Under the pieces are notes generated by a model. The model ran no database searches and had not been told where the DNA came from. It saw only the letters and a list, made by a program, of their open reading frames with translations. The translations under genes and the position numbers were made by a program. DNA of 64,000 nt from Luteibacter sp. UNCMF331Sha3.1 (GTDB taxonomy: Bacteria; Pseudomonadota; Gammaproteobacteria; Xanthomonadales; Rhodanobacteraceae), in the NCBI RefSeq assembly GCF_900109915.1, contig NZ_FOBU01000001.1, positions 1,842,707-1,906,706 of the forward strand. Direction: 5' to 3'. Below are positions 36,335 to 44,733 of this stretch, piece after piece (position 1 is the first letter of the stretch; each line of letters begins with the position of its first letter).

Positions 36335-37621
36335 ATGGATAAGACGCAAAAGCGTGTGGGTGTGGTCGGCGGTGTCCGCATTCCCTTCTGCCGTAACAAC
36401 AGTGCCTATGCCGACGTCGGCAATTTCGGCATGTCGGTGAAGGTACTCGGGGCCCTGGTCGAGAAATACGGTCTGCATGGCGTGGAACTGGGCGAGGTCG
36501 CCATGGGCGCCGTCATCCGCCATTCGTCCGACTGGAATCTCGCCCGCGAGGCGTTGCTGTCGTCGGGCCTCGCCCCGACCACGCCGGGCCTGACCACGGC
36601 GCGCGCCTGCGGCACCTCGCTCGACAACGCGATCCTCATCGCGAACAAGATCGCCGCGGGCCAGATCGACGCCGGCATCGCGGGCGGTTCCGATACCACC
36701 AGCGACGTGCCCATCGTCTATGGCCAGAAGCTGCGCAAGCGCCTGCTGGCGCTGAACCGCGCGAAGACGCTGAAGGAAAAATTCCAGGTCGCCACGCGCG
36801 GCTTCGCGCTCAAGGAGCTGAAGCCGTCGTTTCCCGGCGTGGCCGAGCCGCGTACGGGCAAGTCGATGGGCGATCACTGCGAGCTCATGGCGAAGGAGTG
36901 GAAGATCGGCCGCCTCGAGCAGGACGAACTCGCCCTCGCCAGCCACCGTAAGCTCGGCGCCGCGTACGAGGCCGGCTTCTTCGACGATCTCGTGGTGCCG
37001 TTCCGTGGCCTCAAGCGCGACGGCTTCCTCCGCGCCGATTCCACGATCGAAAAGCTGTCGTCGCTGAAGCCAGCGTTCGACAAGACCTCGGGGCAGGGCA
37101 CGCTGACGGCCGGCAATTCCACCGGCCTTTCCGATGGCGCGGCGGCGGTGTTGCTGGCCAGCGACGAGTGGGCGGCCTCGCGCGGCCTATCCATCCAGGC
37201 GTACCTGACGCACGCGCAGGTCTCGGCGGTGGACTTCGTCCACGGCGAAGGCCTGCTGATGGCGCCCACGGTGGCGGTGCCGCGCATGCTGAAGCAGGCG
37301 GGCCTCACCCTTCAGGATTTCGACTTCTACGAGATCCACGAGGCCTTCGCCGCGCAGGTGCTCTGCACGCTGCGTGCATGGGAGAGCGACGATTATTGCC
37401 GCAACCGGCTGGGCCTCGACGGCCCGCTGGGATCGATCGATCCGGCGAAACTCAACGTCAACGGCTCCAGTCTCGCGTCGGGTCACCCGTTCGCGGCGAC
37501 CGGCGCGCGCATCGTCGCCACGCTGGCGAAGATGCTCGAACAGAAGGGATCGGGCCGCGGCCTGATCTCGATCTGCACCGCAGGCGGCATGGGCGTCACG
37601 GCGATCCTCGAACGTCCCTGA
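36335..37621 (+). CDS. acetyl-CoA C-acyltransferase (FadI-like thiolase)
   Basis: 428 residues, the length of FadI-type 3-ketoacyl-CoA thiolases. The nucleophile is Cys92 (RACGTS). HEAFAAQV supplies the catalytic His, NVNGSSLASGHPFAATGAR is the CoA-pocket loop, and CTAGGMGV carries the second catalytic Cys. It performs the last step of beta-oxidation in the cytoplasm. The usual partner, the multifunctional fadJ-type protein, is not in the window. ATG at 36335 opens MDKTQKRVGVVGG; upstream sequence has no strong ribosome site. Confidence 0.92.
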   Translation: MDKTQKRVGVVGGVRIPFCRNNSAYADVGNFGMSVKVLGALVEKYGLHGVELGEVAMGAVIRHSSDWNLAREALLSSGLAPTTPGLTTARACGTSLDNAILIANKIAAGQIDAGIAGGSDTTSDVPIVYGQKLRKRLLALNRAKTLKEKFQVATRGFALKELKPSFPGVAEPRTGKSMGDHCELMAKEWKIGRLEQDELALASHRKLGAAYEAGFFDDLVVPFRGLKRDGFLRADSTIEKLSSLKPAFDKTSGQGTLTAGNSTGLSDGAAAVLLASDEWAASRGLSIQAYLTHAQVSAVDFVHGEGLLMAPTVAVPRMLKQAGLTLQDFDFYEIHEAFAAQVLCTLRAWESDDYCRNRLGLDGPLGSIDPAKLNVNGSSLASGHPFAATGARIVATLAKMLEQKGSGRGLISICTAGGMGVTAILERP

Positions 37622-37661
37622 TTCTGATAGAGGGCGGCCTCGCCGCCGCCCGCGCAAGGCT

Positions 37662-38207
37662 ATGCTCGCACTACGTACCAGTACCTCGCTCAGCGCCCTC
37701 GCCCTCGTGATCGGCGTCGCCGGCACCAGCTGGCTGACCGCGCTCACGTACGAGCGCGCGCCGATGACGCGGCGCCTCGCCGAGGTCACGCTGCCCACGG
37801 CCGCACCCGCCCTGGTGTCGAAAACCGTATCGCGCCTCGCGCCGTCGCCGGCCGTCGACGCGAAGGCCCCCGCGCGCGCACCGATGCGCGCCGTGCCGCG
37901 CGCCCCACGCCCCGTCGTCGCGGCCACGCCCGCGCCGGAACCGCTCGTGCCGGTGTACATGCCGTCGCCGCGCTATCCGATGTCCGCGCTGCGCGCGCGC
38001 CGCGAGGGCAAGGTGGTGCTGAGCGTCACGGTGACGCCCGGCGGCGATGTCACCAGCGTCACCGTTGGCCGCTCCAGCGGCGACGACGATCTCGATCGTG
38101 CCGCGCGCGAAGCCGTTCGGGAATGGCGTTTCGCGGCAGCCGACGATCGCCCGCAGCGATATACGGCGGATCTCCCGGTGAATTTCGAGCTGACTCAGCG
38201 TTATTGA
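37662..38207 (+). CDS. TonB-family energy transducer
   Basis: 181 residues. One N-terminal membrane anchor (about 8-28, LSALALVIGVAGTSWLTALT), a Pro/Ala-rich periplasmic stretch (about 60-95) and a TonB C-terminal domain (YMPSPRYPMSALRARREGKV, then WRFAAADDRPQRYTADLPVN). The protein links proton motive force to outer-membrane receptors, or is an accessory TonB. It lacks exbB/exbD neighbours. AAGG precedes the ATG at only 2 bases, a poor spacing. It follows the thiolase by 40 bases, so read-through is possible. Confidence 0.85.
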   Translation: MLALRTSTSLSALALVIGVAGTSWLTALTYERAPMTRRLAEVTLPTAAPALVSKTVSRLAPSPAVDAKAPARAPMRAVPRAPRPVVAATPAPEPLVPVYMPSPRYPMSALRARREGKVVLSVTVTPGGDVTSVTVGRSSGDDDLDRAAREAVREWRFAAADDRPQRYTADLPVNFELTQRY

Positions 38208-38249
38208 GATCGTCGCGTTGGGAGGCGGCCTGATGGCGATGGTGCTTGT

Positions 38250-38286
38250 CGCGAGCACCCTTCGCCAGCAGGCTGGCTCCCACCGG
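38250..38286 (-). repeat. REP-like element, copy 2
   Basis: Plus-strand CGCGAGCACCC-TTCGC-cagcaggctg-GC-TCCCACCGG shares both ends with the element at 32742-32779. It contains an inverted repeat CCAGCAGGCTGG. Adjacent to it, GGTGCT and AGCACC form a second small dyad (38241-38259). It sits between the convergent TonB and phospholipase genes. Confidence 0.6.
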
Positions 38287-38327
38287 AACGGCTTTACAGC
38301 AGGCTGGCTCCCATCGGAACGGCTTTA
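38266..38327. repeat. 31-bp tandem duplication
   Basis: Two copies of a 31-base unit (CAGCAGGCTGGCTCCCAYCG, then GAACGGCTTTA) lie head to tail at 38266-38296 and 38297-38327, differing by one base (C/T). The unit contains the distal half of the REP-like element. The second copy reaches into the stop codon of the phospholipase gene. Confidence 0.9.
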
Positions 38328-40259
38328 CAGAATGCCTGCCGCCGACGAGCCGAAGGCCGTGATCATCCGCGTGTAGATCAGCTTCAGCGAGACATCCACC
38401 TCCGGGAAGTCGCCCACCGGCTCGTAGCATTCGAAGAAGCGCGGGTCGGTCCAGCGCATGGGGATGCAGCCGGGTTTGAGGTCGTAGCTGGTGGCGTAGC
38501 GGAACGGCCACAGGTCGAAGAACGGCAGTCGCTCGGACACGTCGCCGATGAAGTCGTTGACCGACGAGAGCACGGGAATCGTCTTCTGCCGCGGGCCGAT
38601 CACCCAGGCGTTGCCCGGCTGCGTGTCCTGCATGATCGAGTCGCGCAGGCGGTCGGAGAAGCGCTTGTCGTAGACGATCACGCCCGATTCCGTGTTGTAG
38701 TGATCCGAGCGCGGATCGAAATTGTGCGTGCCGACCATCGCGAACGTGTCGTCCACGACGATGGACTTGGCGTGCAGCCCGAAGCGGACGCCGGCGGTGA
38801 GCAGAGGCGCGGGGCGACTGCGCGCGCCCCGGCCCGAACGGCTGCCGAAGCCGAGGAATCCGGTGGACTCCGACGGCGTGGCGGCCGCGGACGCGCGATT
38901 CGACCGACGCGAGCGCCCGCTGCCGCTGCCCTGGCGGATGCCATCGAGCGGCGGTGTCGCGACGGCGGCGGTCTGGCCCTCGAGCGCATCGGCATCGCCG
39001 TTGCTCGGGTGCGGCTTCATCTCGTAGATCTCGAAGCCGTAATCCATCAGGTAGCGTTTGCGATGCTTATACGACATCGCATACACCGCGAACGCGTCGG
39101 TCGAGGCGAGCGAGTTCGTCGAGACGACGACCCTCGGCGGATCCTGACGCTGGCGCAAGGTGCGGAATACCTTCTGCGCCGGTTTGCTCATCACGAGGTA
39201 AGGCGTCTGCAGCACGACCTCGGATTTCGCGTTGCGCACCAGGCCCATGATGTGGCGCGTCAGTGCGCGCACTTCGCGGCGCTTGGGCTCGTCGGTCTTG
39301 CCGGGCAGGTCCGACAGGTACTCCACGCGGTTGAGGCGCAGCGTGGCCTGCTGGAGATGCCCGGCGAGCCACGCGGGGTCGAGCGCGTCGGCGACCATGC
39401 GCTGGACGCGGTCGGGGTGCTCGTAGCGCGGCGGGTCCCAGTGCCGCGGGTCGTCGGTGTCGGCGAGCAGTTCGCGGTTGACGTCGCGCAGCTGCGTCAG
39501 CGGCACGGACCGCTTGTGGCCCCAGAACTGATTGAAACTGGCACCCATCTCCCGCGCGGCGGGGCCGCCGATCATCACGTCGCGGTCGACGTAATCGAAG
39601 GTGCCGTCCCAGTCGAAGTAGCGGTCCTCGTAGTTGCGCCCACCCGTGATGCCGATCAGGTCGTCCACCACCAGCAGCTTGTTGTGCATGCGCTGGTTGA
39701 ACTTGTAGAAGCAGCAGAGGATGCCGGCCGCGAATTCCAGCGGCGGCGTCCGCGCGCTGTGGAACGTCGGGTTATAGAGGCGGATCTCCATGTGGTCGCT
39801 GGCGCGCGCGAGCCGCGCCAGCAGCCCCGGGTCGCGGAACGAAAAGAGCTGGTCGGCGAGGATGCGCACGCGCACACCGCGGCGCGCGGCGTGCACGAGT
39901 TCGTCGAGCACGAGTTTGCCGGCGTCGTCCTGCTCCCAGATGTAGGTCTGCACGTCGATCGTGCGTTGCGCCGCACGGATGAGGTTGATGCGGGCGCCCA
40001 TCGCGCTCTCGCCATCTTCCAGCAGCGTGGCGACGTGGACCGGACGGGCGTCCGTAGAGGCGGCGTCGGCTTCCCGCGCGGCATCGGTGAGCACCGAGGG
40101 CGTGGCGCACCGGGTGCTATCGGACGGCGGGCAGCTGTCCTGGCGGTCGACCGTGAGCGTGACGACGGCGTCGGCCTTGCGGACCCGCTCCCGGGACAGC
40201 GAACAGCCGCCGCTGGCAAGCGTGGCGGCAAGGATGAGGAGCATGAGAAGGCGGCGCAT
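38325..40259 (-). CDS. phospholipase D-type lipoprotein (cardiolipin synthase-like)
   Basis: 644 residues. A lipoprotein signal (MRRLLMLLILAATLASGGCS) places the lipobox cysteine at about 19. Two HKD motifs are intact: MHNKLLVVDD followed by GITGGRN, and LHAKSIVVDD followed by GTHNFDPRS. It should transfer or hydrolyse phosphatidyl groups at the cell envelope. Between the two halves lies a low-complexity Gly/Ser/Arg insert (about 455-525), which is unusual for the family. The stop codon falls within the 31-bp duplication. The ATG at 40259 is taken because the signal peptide begins there. Confidence 0.88.
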   Translation of the reverse strand: MRRLLMLLILAATLASGGCSLSRERVRKADAVVTLTVDRQDSCPPSDSTRCATPSVLTDAAREADAASTDARPVHVATLLEDGESAMGARINLIRAAQRTIDVQTYIWEQDDAGKLVLDELVHAARRGVRVRILADQLFSFRDPGLLARLARASDHMEIRLYNPTFHSARTPPLEFAAGILCCFYKFNQRMHNKLLVVDDLIGITGGRNYEDRYFDWDGTFDYVDRDVMIGGPAAREMGASFNQFWGHKRSVPLTQLRDVNRELLADTDDPRHWDPPRYEHPDRVQRMVADALDPAWLAGHLQQATLRLNRVEYLSDLPGKTDEPKRREVRALTRHIMGLVRNAKSEVVLQTPYLVMSKPAQKVFRTLRQRQDPPRVVVSTNSLASTDAFAVYAMSYKHRKRYLMDYGFEIYEMKPHPSNGDADALEGQTAAVATPPLDGIRQGSGSGRSRRSNRASAAATPSESTGFLGFGSRSGRGARSRPAPLLTAGVRFGLHAKSIVVDDTFAMVGTHNFDPRSDHYNTESGVIVYDKRFSDRLRDSIMQDTQPGNAWVIGPRQKTIPVLSSVNDFIGDVSERLPFFDLWPFRYATSYDLKPGCIPMRWTDPRFFECYEPVGDFPEVDVSLKLIYTRMITAFGSSAAGIL

Positions 40260-40309
40260 GCCGGCGATGATAGGCGACGCACGCCAACGGCACGTGAGTC
40301 TGGGCCCCG

Positions 40310-40864
40310 TCAGGGATCCGTGAGCACGATCGCCATGCCAAGGCTGACGCGGTCGGCCAGCGCGCCGCGGCGGCCGCGCATCTCGAAGTCGGTGCGATCG
40401 ATCATGCCGTGCAGCTGCAGGACGCACCCCGAAAGGCCATGGGTCGGGCAACGCGTCGGCTGCAGGCGGAAGCTCACGGGCTGGGTCACCCCGCGGATGG
40501 TCAGCTTGCCCGCGACGTTCCCGCCCTGGCCGAGCACTTCCAGCGCGGTGGGGTCCGACTCGAAATGGATGCGCGGATGATGCGTGACGTCGAAGAACTC
40601 GGGGGCGAGCACCCAGCGGCGCAGGCGGGCGGATTCCATGCGGATGCTGTCGGTGTCGATGTCCGCGCTGACCACCGCCGTCTGGGTCGACGGATCGATG
40701 GTCAGTTCACCGCGGATGCTCTCGAAGCTGCCGGTCACCGTGCTCACCCACAGCATGCGCACGCTGAATTCGGCGCGGGATCGCACCGGGTCGATGCGCA
40801 GGTCGGCGGCGGAGACGGGCGCCGCCGCCAGGAGCACGACGAACGCCGACAGCAGGTGGCGCAT
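40310..40864 (-). CDS. YceI family periplasmic protein
   Basis: 184 residues. The signal peptide (about 1-19, LLSAFVVLLAAAPVSAAD) is followed by a YceI lipocalin-like barrel: DPVRSRAEFSVRMLWVSTVT, GSFESIRGELTIDPSTQTAV and HPRIHFESDPTALEV are the hallmark strands. YceI proteins bind isoprenoid or similar lipophilic molecules in the periplasm. It starts 8 bases downstream of the sixA stop, so sixA and yceI are co-transcribed. Confidence 0.9.
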   Translation of the reverse strand: MRHLLSAFVVLLAAAPVSAADLRIDPVRSRAEFSVRMLWVSTVTGSFESIRGELTIDPSTQTAVVSADIDTDSIRMESARLRRWVLAPEFFDVTHHPRIHFESDPTALEVLGQGGNVAGKLTIRGVTQPVSFRLQPTRCPTHGLSGCVLQLHGMIDRTDFEMRGRRGALADRVSLGMAIVLTDP

Positions 40865-40872
40865 GGGGAAAC

Positions 40873-41343
40873 TCAGTTCGGTGGCGACCAGAAGGTCTCG
40901 AGTTTGGCCGTGCCGGGTTCGAGTTTTCCCGGGAAGCTGAGTCGGGCCATGGCGCCCGGCGGCATGCCGCGGTAGTCCTCGGAGCGACCTTCGACGAGGA
41001 AGGCTACCAGTTGTTCGATGCCGGGATTGTGACCGACGAGGACGACGTTCTCGGCGTCTTCCTGCTTGTCGAGCAGGTCGAAGAGATCGCCGACCGTGGC
41101 GTCGTAGATGCTGTCGTCGTAGTTGGGTTCGACCTGCCCCAGGGCCAGGGCGGCCGTCTCGCGGGTGCGCGTGGCGGGCGAACAGAGCACGCGGTCGTAG
41201 CGGATGTGGTGCTCGGCCAGCCATTCGCCCGCGGCGCGGGCCTCGTTGCGGCCGTGTTCGGTGAGCTGTCGCTCGCGATCGTCCTTGCCTTCGTGGCCTT
41301 GCGGCGTCGCTTCCGCATGGCGCAACAGGATGAGCTCTCGCAT
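40873..41343 (-). CDS. sixA: phosphohistidine phosphatase SixA
   Basis: 156 residues of the histidine phosphatase branch: the catalytic LILLRHAEA at residues 4-12, SPATRTRETA, and VVLVGHNPGIEQL with the second His. SixA removes phosphoryl groups from histidine phosphotransfer domains and from PTS NPr. ATG at 41343 has GAGGAGG upstream. It is the first gene of the sixA-yceI pair. Confidence 0.9.
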   Translation of the reverse strand: MRELILLRHAEATPQGHEGKDDRERQLTEHGRNEARAAGEWLAEHHIRYDRVLCSPATRTRETAALALGQVEPNYDDSIYDATVGDLFDLLDKQEDAENVVLVGHNPGIEQLVAFLVEGRSEDYRGMPPGAMARLSFPGKLEPGTAKLETFWSPPN

Positions 41344-41402
41344 GGGTGTCGCCCTCCTCAATGCCACCGACGTGGCGTGACTGCCGACGCGTCACCTTAG
41401 GC

Positions 41403-42035
41403 TCAGGTGTTGCGCTTGATCCAGCGCAGCAGTTTCGCCCAGTCGTCCTGGTGCCCGCGTACATGTTCCGAGTTGTAGTCGAAGATGCCCTTACCGAGCG
41501 CCGTGAGCAAGACGTACGCTTGCGAGTCGCGAAGTTCCGCGACCACCGGAAACGGCGCGCGCTCGCCCAGCTCCGCGATGGCGGCCTGGCTGGCGTTGGT
41601 CCAGGGCTTGAGCCGGTTGCCCACGAGGGCGACGGGGAGCTTGCCGCGTTTCACGCGACCGATGCCTTTGAGCACCGTCAGGAAGTCGAGCGTCGCGTCG
41701 AGATCGAAGTGCGACGGCAGCACGGGGACGATGACCACGTCCGCCTTTTCGAGGTAAGGCTCGAGGTCTTTTTCGTCGACCCCCGCCGGCGTGTCCACGA
41801 TGACCCGCTGCACATCGCCCGGAAGGCGGTCGAAGGCGCGGCGGCTTCCCTCGACGGCGGTGATGGCGGGCGCGTTCTCCGGGCGTCGCTGCACCCAGCG
41901 GAGGCTGGAGTGCTGCCGGTCGGCATCGATGATGGCCGTGTGCTTGCCGGCATGCGCCCAATGCGTCGCCAGCTGCGTGACGACCGTCGTCTTGCCACAA
42001 CCACCCTTGCTGCTTGCTACGAGCGTCGTGAGCAT
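41403..42035 (-). CDS. ParA/MinD-like ATPase
   Basis: 210 residues. The deviant Walker A is KGGCGKTTVVTQ (10-21), the Walker A' IIDADRQHSSLRW includes the DxD/Q signature, and VIVDTPAGVD is Walker B. It has no N-terminal HTH and no parB or centromere-like repeat nearby, so plasmid-type partition is unlikely. Orphan ParA-like proteins of this size position chemoreceptors or other complexes. Its start is ATG at 42035. Spacing to sixA is 60 bases. Confidence 0.9.
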   Translation of the reverse strand: MLTTLVASSKGGCGKTTVVTQLATHWAHAGKHTAIIDADRQHSSLRWVQRRPENAPAITAVEGSRRAFDRLPGDVQRVIVDTPAGVDEKDLEPYLEKADVVIVPVLPSHFDLDATLDFLTVLKGIGRVKRGKLPVALVGNRLKPWTNASQAAIAELGERAPFPVVAELRDSQAYVLLTALGKGIFDYNSEHVRGHQDDWAKLLRWIKRNT

Positions 42036-42100
42036 TCGCGAGCACCTGCCATGGGAGGCCTCCTAGCCTACACATCCCCCGGCGGTGCTCCAAGGCGTCG

Positions 42101-42298
42101 TCAGAAGATCTTCGTGCGGACCTTCGGCATCACGACGATGATCAGGGTGGCGATCGGCCCGAGGAAGAGCGAAAGGAACCACCAGAGCAGGCCGCTGCGG
42201 TTCTTGCCTTGGGCAAGACCGGCGTTGATCAGCGAGAGGGTGCCCCAGCCGACGAAGAAACCAGCGGAACCGCTGGAGATTTGGGCAAATTGATCCAC
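42101..42298 (-). CDS. small membrane protein
   Basis: 65 residues, GTG start at 42298 with AGGAG at seven bases. Two hydrophobic stretches are present: SGSAGFFVGWGTLSLINAG (about 9-27) and SGLLWWFLSLFLGPIATLII (about 35-55), separated by the polar turn AQGKNR. Family and function are unknown to me. The strong ribosome site and clear topology support a real gene. Confidence 0.75.
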   Translation of the reverse strand: MDQFAQISSGSAGFFVGWGTLSLINAGLAQGKNRSGLLWWFLSLFLGPIATLIIVVMPKVRTKIF

Positions 42299-42471
42299 GA
42301 TAAGCTCCTGTTCTGTCGCAGGATTGAGTCATACGGTCGGTCGTGTGTCTGCCCGGTTCCCCCCGCACGGACACCGATAGTAGCAATCTGACGCAAGCGG
42401 GGCCCGGATCGGAGCAGCTTCCGTTCATGGTCTGGCCGTATCCTTGACGTTTTACTCTACGGAGATGGCCC

Positions 42472-43506
42472 ATGCGGGGACGCCGCGTCGCGACAATGGC
42501 CTTTGCGGCCCTGCTTTCACTGCCTGCCCTTGCCGCCACGCCCTGGCCGGGCGCCGCGAAGGGCGCCGCCAAGGGGCCGGTCGCGCAGAAGGATCAGAGC
42601 AAATCGCTGCTTCAGTTCCAGAAGGACCTGGCCAGCGTGCTGGCGCTGCGCACCGAGGCGGAGCCCCTGCTCGCGGCGGCGCTGCTTGCCCGGCCCCTGT
42701 CCGGCCAGCCCGAGACGCTGACCTACCATTCGCTGCTGGAGCGCGCCTCGCGTAACGCCGACGCGGGTCCGCAGGTGGCCTGGGCGCAGCTCGCCGATTG
42801 CGACGCCAAGGCCGGCAACTGCCCGAATCCCGAGGCCGTCGCCGCCCTGCAGACGAAGGCGCCGGATAACGCCGCGGTGTGGTTGCTCAAGCTGGGTGTC
42901 GACGGGCACGCCGGTTCGCAGGACGCGGTGCGGCAGGATCTTTCGAAAGCGGCCAACGCGAAGCTCTACGACGATTACCTGGGTGCCAGCCTCAAGGCGC
43001 TCGCCAACCACGTCAGCCAGCTGCCGCCGCCGCCCGATACCTTCAACGCCCTGCAGGGATCCGGCGCGGCGGGCGTGCAGATGGTGCTGGTCTTTGGCCT
43101 TGCCAGCGCGCAGCCGATGCCGGGCTTCCAGCTCACCGCGAAGTACTGCGACGACAACAAGTCGGACGCCTCGGTCGTGGCCGACTGCCTGAAACTCGCC
43201 AAGGTGCTCGAATGGGGCAGCAGCCCGCTGGGCCGCTCGCTCGGCCTGCATCTGCGGGAGACGCTGTCGGCGGATGCGTCGGAGCAACAGGCCGCGAAGA
43301 ACGCGCGGCTCAACCTGATCTGGCAGATGCAGCAGTTCGCGCGCCTGAACGTGCAGGCCCAGGGCGACAAGGCCACCGCACAGAAGCTGCTGGCTCTCGC
43401 CCGCAGCGGTGGCACCGAGATGAGCGTGATCCTCGCCTCGCTGCGGGCCTATGGTTTCCCGCCGGAGGCCCCGGCCGGCTGGGAGCCGGCGAAGGTCGAG
43501 CAATAA
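42472..43506 (+). CDS. exported hypothetical protein
   Basis: 344 residues. The signal peptide ends near LAATPWPG (about 22). The rest is helical, rich in Ala, Gln and Leu (LLQFQKDLASVLALRTEAEP, then LQQAAKNARLNLIWQMQQFA-like repeats), with four cysteines in two pairs (about 104/110 and 226/241). This suggests TPR- or Sel1-like helices with disulfides, but I do not recognise the family. GGAG sits seven bases before the ATG. A strong hairpin terminator follows. Confidence 0.75.
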   Translation: MRGRRVATMAFAALLSLPALAATPWPGAAKGAAKGPVAQKDQSKSLLQFQKDLASVLALRTEAEPLLAAALLARPLSGQPETLTYHSLLERASRNADAGPQVAWAQLADCDAKAGNCPNPEAVAALQTKAPDNAAVWLLKLGVDGHAGSQDAVRQDLSKAANAKLYDDYLGASLKALANHVSQLPPPPDTFNALQGSGAAGVQMVLVFGLASAQPMPGFQLTAKYCDDNKSDASVVADCLKLAKVLEWGSSPLGRSLGLHLRETLSADASEQQAAKNARLNLIWQMQQFARLNVQAQGDKATAQKLLALARSGGTEMSVILASLRAYGFPPEAPAGWEPAKVEQ

Positions 43507-43514
43507 AATAAAAA

Positions 43515-43546
43515 AAAGGGGGAGCCAGCAAGCTGGCTCCCCCTTT
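43515..43546. terminator. bidirectional intrinsic terminator
   Basis: AAAGGGGGAGCCAGC-AA-GCTGGCTCCCCCTTT forms a 15-bp stem with a 2-base nominal loop. On the minus strand it is followed by a run of T (A-run 43511-43517), giving a strong end for speE. On the plus strand only TTT follows, so it is weaker for the upstream hypothetical gene. The stem shares GGGAGCCAGC with the REP-like element at 38250. Confidence 0.9.
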
Positions 43547-43558
43547 GATTCGGGCGGC

Positions 43559-44416
43559 TTACTCGCCCAGCTGCTCGCGCATGAATTCCGGCTGCGCCAG
43601 CGCGCCCTTGTGCACGTCGGCGTTGTAGTACTTCGTGGCGAAGTTCTTGCTGATGGCGCCGCGCTCGCGGAAGCCCGAGAGATCGCCGTCCTTGCGTGCC
43701 ATCGTGCAGCTCCACCAGCCGGTGGGGTAGCACGGCTGCGGGAACGGCAGCGTGCGCACGGCCTTGAAGCCGGAGGTGCGCATGGCCGAACGCATGGCCT
43801 TGATGAGCTCGATGTGCGCCAGCGGCGACTCCGACTGCTGCACCAGGATGCCGCCGTGACGCAGCGCCTTGTAGCAGCTGGTGTAGAACGCGGCGTTGAA
43901 GAGGCCTTCCGCCGGACCGACCGGATCGGTGGAGTCGACGATGATGAGGTCGATGGACTCCGGCTCGGCCTCGGCCATGTACTTGATGCCGTCGATGAAC
44001 AGGAGCTCGGCGCGCGGGTCGTTGTTCGAATCGCACAGTTCCGGGAAGTACTGCTCGGCGAGGCGGGTGACGCGCTCGTCGATCTCGACCTGCGTGGCCT
44101 TTTCGACTTCTTCGTGCTTGAGCACTTCGCGCAGCGTGCCGCAGTCGCCGCCGCCGATGATCACCACACGCTTGGCGCGCGCATGCGTGAACAGCGCGGG
44201 GTGGGTCATCATCTCGTGGTACAGGAAGTTGTCGCGGCTGGTGAGCATGACGCAGCCGTCGATGACCATGAGGTTGCCCCAGTCGGTCGTCTGGTAGATC
44301 TCGATCGTCTGGAAGGGGGTCTTCTCGGCGTGCAACAGGCGCTCGACGCGGAAACCGATGGAAGAGCCGGAGGCCTGGTGGGCTTCGGTGAACCAGCTGA
44401 GCTGCTGCTGCGACAT
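43559..44416 (-). CDS. speE: spermidine synthase
   Basis: 285 residues. Spermidine synthase transfers aminopropyl from decarboxylated SAM to putrescine. The signature VVIIGGGDCGTLREVLKH is at the SAM site, with QVEIDERV, DLIIVDSTDPVGPAEGLF carrying the catalytic Asp, and the C-terminal FPQPCYPTGWWSCT. ATG at 44416 has AGGAAAG upstream. It is divergent from speA, so arginine-derived polyamine synthesis is arranged around one control region. speB and speD are not in the window. Confidence 0.95.
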   Translation of the reverse strand: MSQQQLSWFTEAHQASGSSIGFRVERLLHAEKTPFQTIEIYQTTDWGNLMVIDGCVMLTSRDNFLYHEMMTHPALFTHARAKRVVIIGGGDCGTLREVLKHEEVEKATQVEIDERVTRLAEQYFPELCDSNNDPRAELLFIDGIKYMAEAEPESIDLIIVDSTDPVGPAEGLFNAAFYTSCYKALRHGGILVQQSESPLAHIELIKAMRSAMRTSGFKAVRTLPFPQPCYPTGWWSCTMARKDGDLSGFRERGAISKNFATKYYNADVHKGALAQPEFMREQLGE

Positions 44417-44733
44417 GGCGCTTTCCTGAAACGGGTAGGGGGCTAAACGGTAGATTGTACCGGCTCCGGGCCGGAATGCGCCCAAGTCCTTGCCCTGCCT
44501 GAGGTGCAGGCTCTTTCCTACACGGAACCCGACGTTACCCGCATGTCACGAGCCGCCGCTACAATAGGCGGTCTGCCGACCGGCGCCCCCGGTCGCAGGC
44601 ATACGTCTGGTCGGCCCCGCGGCGTGCGAGGCTCCCGGCCGCCAGGCCCGCTTCAGGTCAAAGTTCGCCGCTGCGACTGTTCCGCGCCCCCGCAAGGGGA
44701 CACGACACAATCCCTATGGAGATCGTCACCCCC
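44417..44733 (+). promoter_or_regulatory. speE/speA divergent control region and speA leader
   Basis: A 317-base spacer without a gene. A -10 box TACAAT at 44560-44565 lies on the plus strand; TTACCC at 44535-44540 is a weak -35 at 19 bases. Transcription would begin near 44572, leaving a leader of about 160 bases before speA. The leader contains the hairpin GACCGG-CGCCC-CCGGTC and other GC-rich complementary stretches. I do not recognise a known riboswitch. Confidence 0.45.
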
